From Omphiscola glabra (taxonomy: Eukaryota > Mollusca > Gastropoda > Lymnaeidae), in contig OZ024808.1 in assembly GCA_964017045.1 (NCBI GenBank), positions 19,957,284 to 20,021,283 of the forward strand: a stretch of DNA of 64,000 nucleotides. Reading direction: 5' to 3'. Position 1 is the stretch's first letter; every line of letters starts with the position of its first letter. This document shows positions 56,085 to 64,000 of the stretch, one piece after another. The translations under genes were made by a program, and so were the position numbers. The notes beneath the pieces were generated by a model. It ran no database searches. It was not told the origin of the DNA and worked only from the letters and a program-made list of their open reading frames with translations.

Positions 56085-57789
56085 CTTAATTAGCCCACTT
56101 TACAAATGTACACCTAACATTAAGACTTCATGATCACATATCAATTAATATTAAACATAGTTTTGTCATTGAATTACAAAAGTCTTTACACATCTATTAG
56201 TTCTTATTACTGCTGGCCAAAACCGTGAAAAAAATATATCATGACAAAATTGTAATTTAGTAAATGAAATGATGAAAGTTTTAAAATACTTGGCATTGAC
56301 TTCCAACTTATAATTTCATTTGCGTTTTCGTCAAACAAAAAACGTCATGTCATTTAAGTCAAAGTAATGATGACATTGTTATTTGTCGTAAAGGTGACAT
56401 TAGTATATTTAACGAATATGTTTATTTATTATTAAATGTGAAATATTGATATTAATATGTGCGTCTCCATACCCCACTCCAAAGTAAAACAAAAATATTT
56501 AAAAATCTTCGTCCTTCATATGTAAAAAAAAAAAAAATGGAAAAACACATAGATTACCATTGTATTTTATATTACTTTTATACCAATATTCAAATGATTT
56601 TGGGTTACAGGATATTGCTATAAGGAGAAACGAAGTCATCCCATTACAAATATTATTTTTATTACTGTCACCTTTCCCAATTTTCCTCGACCCATGTTCA
56701 TATGAATGTCAAAGTTTGTATTTATTTTAAATATTAAAATTGTGTTGCGTGGCTTGACTCAAACATGTTAAAATGGCGATGTTCTGAAATTTTTGGAATT
56801 AAAAAAACTTTTAACATTCGCCATCTAACCATGTCCTTTTTATTTTTAATGTTTTCTTTAATGATTCTATAGCTTTGCGTGACTTGCAGCAAATGTAATG
56901 ATTTTAGATTCAATAATGTTTTTTTTTTTAAACATTCTAAAATTAAAGTTCTAATAAAATAGTGACTCCTTTTTTCTATTATTTTTTCTAAGTTTGTATG
57001 ATTGTTTCTCGAGTATCCTAAAGAGAGCTTCTTGCAGCTTCTATAAAGGTATGACATTTTTCATTGTAAGTAATTTCCGTTTATTTGCATAAGATTTATA
57101 ACAGTTTTGGGTTGTTGTTTTTTAACCCAGCGAATTTCAGTCGGTAATTTATTAACTAGAGGAAAATTCTTTAAGTTATTATTGAATATTCCATAATACT
57201 CTTGCAGGTTTATGGAAATCTTAAAGGAATTTATAAAATATTTTTATTTACGTTATCGATTTATTTTGAATTCCAGAATATAAAGGCCTTTTTTAATGTT
57301 TATAGAAAAATCGAGATATTTCCATGGAATATCATTACAAATAATATCGTTTGATTGCAAGGACCAAACTTTCCACACAAATATCGTCTGCAATTTAAAA
57401 AAAAAACATAATTTAATGGGGAAAATGTTACAATTTCATCTACAATATTTATCTCAAGGATATTTTTAGCGAACCGATATGTTTTTAAAATCTTAAGCGA
57501 ATTTTGAGGTACGAGCCCCCAATTTAACTTTAATGATACATGACAAGAGTTATGACATTTTGTTGCAATGTTTATATTTTATCAATCGAAAAATGATGTC
57601 GAGGAGGGTCATTTGTAATAAGTTTTGAGAAGGGCTACATATTATTCTGGATTTTTCTTAAAAGTTCAATACCCAATTTTTTTTTAATGTTTAATTATGT
57701 TTTTAAAACATAAATAGGCTACCGTGTATGCTTCAACGTGGATTAATGAATGCGAGCAAAATTTAAACAATGATAACCTAAATGATCTA
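56085..57789. other. AT-rich spacer, nothing recognised
   Basis: A 107-codon reverse frame (57057-56734) is lysine/isoleucine-rich and has no family signature. Confidence 0.35.
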
Positions 57790-58760
57790 GATTTCGGGGA
57801 AAGTACTTTCATCAGCCCTTCAACAGGTTAAGAAGACTACCCGTGCTGATGCTTTCAGACATAGCCTGAACGACAATGTTGACAAGACCCAACTTATTAT
57901 CACTTATCACTCACACAATCTAATAGCTAAACGTGTTTTCTTTATAAAACCTTTCTATACTACTCGCGGACACAGAAACACGGGACATCTTCTCCTCCCC
58001 GCCTCTCATTGTTTTCAGACGGGACAAAAATCTGAGAGACCTTCTTGTGCACAGTCGTATCAATGCTGCCCTCTCCCACTTCGGGACCAAGCCATGTGGA
58101 CACAGCCGTTGCAACACTTGCCATTATGTCGTCCGGACTCAAAACATACATTTCCCTAAGTGCAGTTTTCAGATACGCGGCGGTTTCCTTTGCACTAGCC
58201 GCCATGTTATCTACGCTATTGTTTGCACCCGCTGCCAGATGTCATACATTGGGGAGACAGAACGCCGACTCTCGGACAGATGTACTGATCACCTCCGTAA
58301 TATTATGCAAGATAAACAGTGTCCTGTCTCCAAACACTTGAATAGAGACGACCTCCAGGGCAAAGCAGACTTTTCAATATGTGCGATCGTGGCTAGCACA
58401 AACACACCCAGCCGGGTGAATTTGGAGCACAAGCTTATCTTGACCTATGGCACATTATCCTCACATGGTATGAATGCCATGACTCTATTCACTGTTTGAA
58501 CATAGCTCCGCCCCTCCACGTTACGACCTATCGCAGTGGACTTACTTATCCTTATTTCTTTCCCTCTTCCCTATTAAACCTCTCTCCCACTTACTATCTG
58601 TCACACATTTTTGGTGCCCTCTTGGACACTACTTCTCAGCTAGGTGCTATAATATTTTTTAAATTTTAATCGTATTTTTTGTTTGTTCACTGATGAAGGC
58701 TTCATGACGACACGTTCGTTGTTATGTTTTGTCCCTTTTTTCAGGTTTAACCTTATTGTG
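57790..58760 (+). mobile_element. Penelope-like element, 3' part with GIY-YIG nuclease
   Basis: Translation gives DKTQLIITYHSHNL, then after a one-base shift DTETRDIFSSPPLIVFRRDK and NLRDLLVHSRI, a Cys-rich CGHSRCNTCHY, and the GIY-YIG domain (VIYAIVCTRCQMSYIGET then RLSDRCTDHLRNI) ending in a stop at 58499. This is the order found at the C-terminus of Penelope-like retroelements. The reverse transcriptase is missing. GATGAAGGC near 58690 resembles the common 3' part of these elements. Confidence 0.85.
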
Positions 58761-59261
58761 TTTTACAAATTTCCTGTAGATTTCGGGACGCGATCAAATA
58801 TAATCTTACCTTTTCAGGTACTGTGTCCACTATTAATAAGCGATAAGGTTATTGCTATTTGCATTCATCGTCCTAGTTGAATCGGAAATTTGATTTAAAA
58901 ATGACATTCACTAATTACAATTTTCATATTAATCAGGCATTTGAGTGTAAATCTTAATCGAAGAACTTTCAAATATCTACTTGTATATTTTTCTAAATTA
59001 ATTGACAGGGGCAGATATTTCATTTAAGAACTATAACGTAATTACACTTAATTGGGTTCAGTTTTTTTTCTTCTCTTCTTTTAATTTAATAACTAAAGCT
59101 TTATATATGTTAAACATTATTTATTGATTTCATCACTTTTAAAATCAATAGTTCTACATTTTGTTTTAACACTTGATCTAAAATATGCGTGTCTCAATTT
59201 GAATGAATATATTAATGATTATGGATGTCATCATTTTCTTTTTAATGTGGTTCTTTCACTT

Positions 59262-59299
59262 TTAGTGTAAACCCGGTATGAGCCGGGTACATTAGCTAG
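59262..59299 (+). mobile_element. Helitron 3' terminus
   Basis: ACCCGGTATGAGCCGGGT forms a 6-bp-stem hairpin, followed after 7 bases by CTAG (59296-59299) and a T. This is the textbook 3' end of a Helitron. Its 5' TC end was not located. Confidence 0.65.
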
Positions 59300-59300
59300 T

Positions 59301-61084
59301 ATAATATAATGTAATATGATATATATATATCGCATTATAATGTACTAAACGATACAACTCTACAAAGTATTGTACTATACTATGCTAAACCATAAAAAAT
59401 ACTATACTATAAGACACTGTACTTTACTATACTACTAGCAGAGGCGCCACTTTCGGTGTTATTTCCTCTTATTTGACTTAATAGTAGAAGTGTTTTATGA
59501 TTTATTAATGGTGTTACTTTTTTTTTTTTCATTTGCCAAAACTGTGGCCATGTGGGAAAACGTTTCCACTCCTTGGTCGAGGAATGATTATTCCATAATG
59601 ATCAGTTTATGAAACTGCAGACTTCGTGTAACACGCAACACAGCTTTCTCAAGTAATGAGCTAAGCTATCTTGCGCACCGAGCACAGGAAAGACGCTCAT
59701 TTTTGTGCTCCAATGAAAACTCGCAATTAAACTTTATAACTGTAATCAAACTTGCCGCCGCGTTAAATCGTGATTTCTTATTGTATGGCTTTTATGGAAA
59801 AACACAAACATGGATTTCAGGAACCAGGTATTTTTCAAAATGCTTTTCTCCAACCCTGTACAAAATAAGGAACACATCTTTCAAAAAAGAAATCATTTCA
59901 CAAATCCTTCATAATTACCGAAACATACCCAATTATGACAAAGTACATCCAATTAATACATGACTATAATATTCTAAGCTTTACATTAATTTACAATGAT
60001 ATTATATGACATGTTAAGATGACATTAAATGTCAAAATGGTCTTTTAAAACGTTTTGGGAATGGTTTGCCTCAGTCAAGTAAAATTTGATGGTACATATT
60101 CGTTGGAAATTTATTGTTTGATTTCATTGGCACTGAAGTCAAATTAGTGAAGTTCTGCAATGTCATTTACGATCATACATATATTAGAGACATTAGATTA
60201 AACCGCTTTACGGAGCTCATGGCAGTTGAAAGTAGCGTCCTGAATTTCACAAACGACGACCACTCCAAGACAGTTAATTTCAATCGTGTACGCTCCCCTT
60301 TGAAGGCTGATGTTAACTATTCAGAGGGCAATCCTGACTCTAAATAGAAATACGTGGATGTGTGCAGCAAACTTACAAATGTGTCATTGAAATTAATGAT
60401 AACAATGGTGGTAACTTTAATGACGTAATTTGCTTTAATTTTTTTTTTAATGTACTCTTCTTCAACAGCCAATAAGACTTGGGGAACAAAAAACTGTACC
60501 GTACTTTAACTTGTTTATTTGTGTTTTGTTTTAAATCAAAAAAAAAATTGGCGTTTTTTGTTAAATCCTGAAACGTCATGGTAAAGACATCCATTTACAA
60601 TGGACGGTTCCTATGGAAATGAATGTTTCCAGGATACATTAAAGTAAGGGCTGATGCGGCGCCATTAGCAGCGGTGTTTATCTGCGCGGGACAGTTCAAT
60701 GTTGACGGGAAGCTCCATGATTTCTATTTGTTACTGACATTTGTATCCAATCGTGACATGGGGGATACGGGGCACTGTAGAATGTAGAGTAAATCTATTC
60801 GCGTGCAAACCATTTTTGGACATTTTTAATTTTTTTTACAATAACGCTTTGAAATAAAACGATTGTTTTTTTGGGGGCAAAGTTTCTCAAGTTCCTTTGC
60901 CAAAGCTCAGATATGTGTTTTCATATAAAATGTGCATGTGTTATTTCAAGTATAAAATTGTGAATTAACCCAAATTTAATCCTATGAATATAAAGAAAGA
61001 AATAATTTTTAAGCCACATCAACTTGTTTCGATTAAATTACAATATTTGTTTTTAAAAAAACGCTATTAAAAAATGAATGACTC
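59301..61084. other. Spacer, nothing recognised
   Basis: It includes a short irregular TACTATACTAT tract (59310-59440). Frames at 59703 and 60114 are not gene-like. Confidence 0.35.
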
Positions 61085-61370
61085 TCAGTGCTTTATGTCT
61101 CATTAGGAAATGGCGTCAGCGGGCCGTCGACCTCGCACTCATTATGCCCTCCCTGGCGCCCACCCACACCTGCCAGGTGCCAGGTTTCCCCGACGTCGGG
61201 CTGTGCGGGGGAACGCCAGAGACCTCCCAGGGCGTGAAACGTCCCCACCAGCAACCGCTCGATCTGGTTTGACGACGGAGACCATCCCCGTCCGGAGACA
61301 TCTGGTCCACTTTCCTAGGGGTCGGGGCGGTAAATTAACGTCCTAATATCTCCCCCCCCCCATCCGTCCC
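61085..61370 (+). mobile_element. SINE-like retroposon, copy 3
   Basis: GGCGTCAGCGGGCCGTCGAC head, middle GTTTCCCCGACG, and end ACTTTCCTAGG...TAAATTAACG.CCTAATATCT, shared with copy 2 (reverse strand at 24.2-24.5 kb). It lies directly upstream of P9. Confidence 0.65.
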
Positions 61371-61479
61371 TGGGAAGCATGGGACGCCCTCTAAGAGGGA
61401 TTCTACAGTGGGTTTCCACCTCGCAACTAATTCGCGAAGTAGCTGGGACGAAACGGTTGCCTAGGGGCAGCTTTCTCAG

Positions 61480-62841
61480 GGCTGCGTATTTAGAATCATC
61501 GGCCACTGAGGTACCTTTTTCGCAATCTTATGTTAAGGTATTCACCTCAGTTATCCTGGGCGTGATAACATTGCTGGGTATGTGTTTTAATGTTATCATT
61601 ATTGTTAGTCTCTTGTGTGAGTGTAAAAGATGGTACAGAAGTTCTAACAATTGTGGCAAAAGAACCGACAATAACATTCCCCTCATGTTAATTGCAGCAC
61701 TTGCGTCCTGCGATCTAATTTGCTGAGCCATCGCAAGGCCACTGGGTGTGATAGAAGTCTTCGACAACGGAAAATGGAAATTCGGAGCCAAAATTTGTGG
61801 GTTGAGATTTTTCTTAAGCAATCTCTAACAAGGTCCGTCCATCTACCATTTGACTTGCATGGCTGTAGACAGATACCTGGCTGTTTACAAACCATTCCGG
61901 TACAGGATTTTAAAAGATAAAACTGGATATTTGATGATTGGTGTTTCTTGGATTGTTCCAGCTATTTTAGTTGGAATTTTCACAACGATTTCATCAGCAG
62001 TGAGTGTCTATGAGATCTTGTTGTCGAACAAAGTTCACATTTTTCTTGGAGTCGTTGCCTTCTATGCACCGTTTTTAACCTCTTATGTTCTGTATTTCCT
62101 GATACTCGTTCATGTTCACGCGTTTCACAAACGTCAACTAACGCTTAACGGAAAAAAACCCGAAGCCAAAATATCAGAATATGTCCGAATCATTAAGCAC
62201 GGCATCGTCTTTGTGGATTCTGTAAAAAAATGCATTTAATACAGCGACACAATTGCAAACTTAAACTTTAATGATAATCATATACAGAGAGGGAAGCGAA
62301 ATAAACCAGTTTTGAACATTTCATCCCGAGCGGAAAATAGATTTGTGACGACAGGTTCTTTTGGGGTACCGTCGTCACAGACTCAACAAACAACCGCGGG
62401 TGACGTACCAACTTGTAACAACATAGCAGTACAACACACAACAATGGGTGAAGTACCAGCTTGTAACGATGCATCAGTTGGTAAACGTTAAACGATGCAG
62501 CGGCTTTTAAGGTAGTTTTTGTTTTTGATAACCAAAGTGAAAATTGCGAGATGGAAACACAACGTCATACAACGTTGCCACCTATCAAACCGGTCGTTAC
62601 AACTTCAGCAAATAAAAATAGGAAGGCCTACCGTACTGTCGGTAGCCTGGTCATCTGTTACACGGTCTGTTGGTTTCCAGCGTGGACGACGATTTTCTTG
62701 GAGGGCCAACCCATTGGGCAAATTGGTTTCTGGTTTTCATGGTTGACTTACACCAACACAGTGTTCAACCCCCTTCTTTGTTGTACAAACACATCTTTAT
62801 GTTTTCTAACTAATTGGAATTACATGGGTAACTTTTGTTAA
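61480..62841 (+). pseudogene. P9: receptor pseudogene with two nonsense codons and a frameshift
   Basis: TM1 (VILGVITLLGMCFNVIIIVSLL) and TM2 (ALASCD, Asp2.50) read in one frame. TGA at 61724 replaces the Gly codon six residues before the MP-type motif (here RPLGVIEV), and TAA at 61826 sits inside TM3. The same frame continues with HLTCMAVDRYLAVYKPFRYR, TM4 and TM5 to loop 3, where it ends near a run of A (62222-62239). After a frame change, TM6 (CYTVCWFPAW) and TM7 (TNTVFNPLLCC) follow to 62841. The DRY box is intact and the TM7 motif is NPLLC. Position 3.32 is Ser. The ATG at 61379 lies just after the SINE and is not an original start; the true N-terminus is unclear. Confidence 0.88.
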
Positions 62842-63396
62842 GCTCTTATTTTTGCTGTTTCAGGAACAAAAGTTTCGTAAAGATACTTCTTAGATAGTTA
62901 TTAAACGCTTTAATGCATTAAATTGTTCAAAGATCTCTCACACTGGAAATAAACATGAAAAACAAAATTATTATTAATTGTCTTTTTTAAAGTGTTTTAT
63001 TCATTTATATAAAATAAATTGGTATTGTTTCTTGATTATTTAATACTCGTTTATTGCATGTTACTGTGCAATGGCATTAATTATGTCGGTGACGCTACAT
63101 TTAAACACATTTGCACGTTTTAAATGGCACATTTTGTTTTAAATGTAGCTGTAGTTGAACCGAGCAATGGTTTGGCATATAAAATGTTTTTGAATACTCA
63201 CAGGACGAGCGTAACTACTGACTCTAGTATTGTTACGAAGATAAAGGCAAGCAACTTTGTTCTTAAACAAATATGGTGGTCCTTCACAGTGCAGTTCTGT
63301 TTAATTGTGACCGGTTGCCCTTAAAACAGAATATAGTGAAAACGGAATGGTGAAGCCTACATACACTTTATTCAGCCTCTTAAGATGACATCGGTT
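62842..63396. other. Spacer, nothing recognised
   Basis: AT-rich. No gene-like frame. Confidence 0.35.
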
Positions 63397-63588
63397 CAGA
63401 GGCGTAAGGTTGGGGGGGGCGCAAGGGGGTACAGATGTACCCGGGCGCCAGTTAGTTAGGGGCGCCAAAATGTGCTTTGGTATTATTTTATTGATGAAAA
63501 TAATGGGTTTGAGAGTTGAAAAAGGAAAAGAGGGCGCTTTAAAATGAAACTTGTCCCCGGGGCGCCAAACCTTCTAGCTACGCCACTG
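63397..63588. mobile_element. hAT-type MITE, CAGTGGCGTAG family, second copy
   Basis: The right end, reversed, is CAGTGGCGTAGCTAGAAGG, and the left end is CAGAGGCGTAAGGTTGG. Target duplication CATCGGTT (63389-63396) and CATCGCTT (63589-63596), 7 of 8 matching. The interior has the same AGGGGCGC motifs as 25141-25319. Confidence 0.85.
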
Positions 63589-63596
63589 CATCGCTT

Positions 63597-64000
63597 CGCA
63601 TTTATGTTTAAATTTAGCAGAACGCGCAGTTTTTAAAATACATTAATACCAATATGAAGAATAATGAAGAGGTTTTTTGGGGTAAAATGTATGTTATAAA
63701 ATAATAGTACAATGGTATTTGATCTTCAACATGTGTGCCAGACGTGGCACGCAAAGCAGCTTCAAAAGGCATTTTAAAGACAAAAAAAAAATTAAAACAA
63801 TAATAAATTACTTTAAAAGTATATAATAAGGTAGATCTATCATTGAAATTAACTCGCTGAATGAATTAGAAATTGTACTTTGGCACATGGTAAACAAAAG
63901 TGTGCAACTCTTTCAAGTCACGACACAAAAGCATTTCATTGTGCTTAGTTGGAGCATACATATTGGAGAAAATGCAATATGAATACTGGAAGTGCACTAT
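63597..64000. other. Right edge, nothing recognised
   Basis: AT-rich sequence without a supported feature. Confidence 0.35.

Noticed and set aside
56734..57057. 107-codon reverse frame
   Set aside because: Lys/Ile-rich reading of AT-rich DNA with no recognisable motif.
61379..61480. N-terminal part of the open frame leading into P9
   Set aside because: Begins directly after the SINE and has no resemblance to receptor N-termini; probably not the original start.

Overview
This is a stretch of AT-rich animal nuclear DNA. It holds no bacterial-type genes and no multi-exon housekeeping gene. Its single-coding-exon rhodopsin-class receptors, LINE, Penelope, Helitron and hAT debris, and dense minisatellites suggest an invertebrate, most likely a mollusc (gastropod). 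That assignment is inference; no ribosomal or mitochondrial marker is present.

The window is a cluster of related class A GPCR genes, each coding region in one uninterrupted exon. Five are intact: R1 (9177-10343 +), R2 (16817-17920 +), R3 (29485-30624 -), R5 (40328-41572 +) and R8 (54041-55237 +). Five are broken or fragmentary: a TM6-TM7 scrap at 3945-4339 (+), a degenerate copy at 25105-26239 (+), P4 (34024-35151 -, one nonsense codon), P6 (43443-44680 -), P7 (46939-47900 -) and P9 (61480-62841 +); counting the scrap this makes six. All look related to trace-amine/5-HT4-like receptors, with His at 3.42, but only R8 and P6 keep the aminergic Asp3.32. Clusters of intronless receptors like this are known candidate chemosensory receptors in molluscs; a chemosensory role here is inference.

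Layout: a LINE endonuclease fragment (1-1740), a 29-bp satellite and a pogo-like DNA element (2412-3117), then a SINE-like insertion in a receptor scrap, a LINE tail and two minisatellites (to 6.7 kb). R1, with a likely 5' UTR exon at 8425-8559, comes next. R2 follows 1.5 kb of spacer and a zone very rich in minisatellites (11.4-15.7 kb). From 18 to 24 kb there are MITEs, Helitrons and a GATA/GACA array. The degenerate receptor at 25-26 kb faces R3 on the other strand, then P4. Non-coding sequence shows that 11.8-17.97 kb and 33.96-38.45 kb are inverted copies of each other. R1 plus its 5' exon matches P7 plus its flank (46.9-48.3 kb), also inverted. Together these give a nested, palindrome-like arrangement with R5 and P6 on the right arm only. 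R8 stands at 54 kb, followed by two MITEs, a Penelope GIY-YIG fragment and finally P9.

The receptors do not form a pathway. They appear to be a birth-and-death family whose duplication, decay and repeat invasion can be read from paired copies inside one window.
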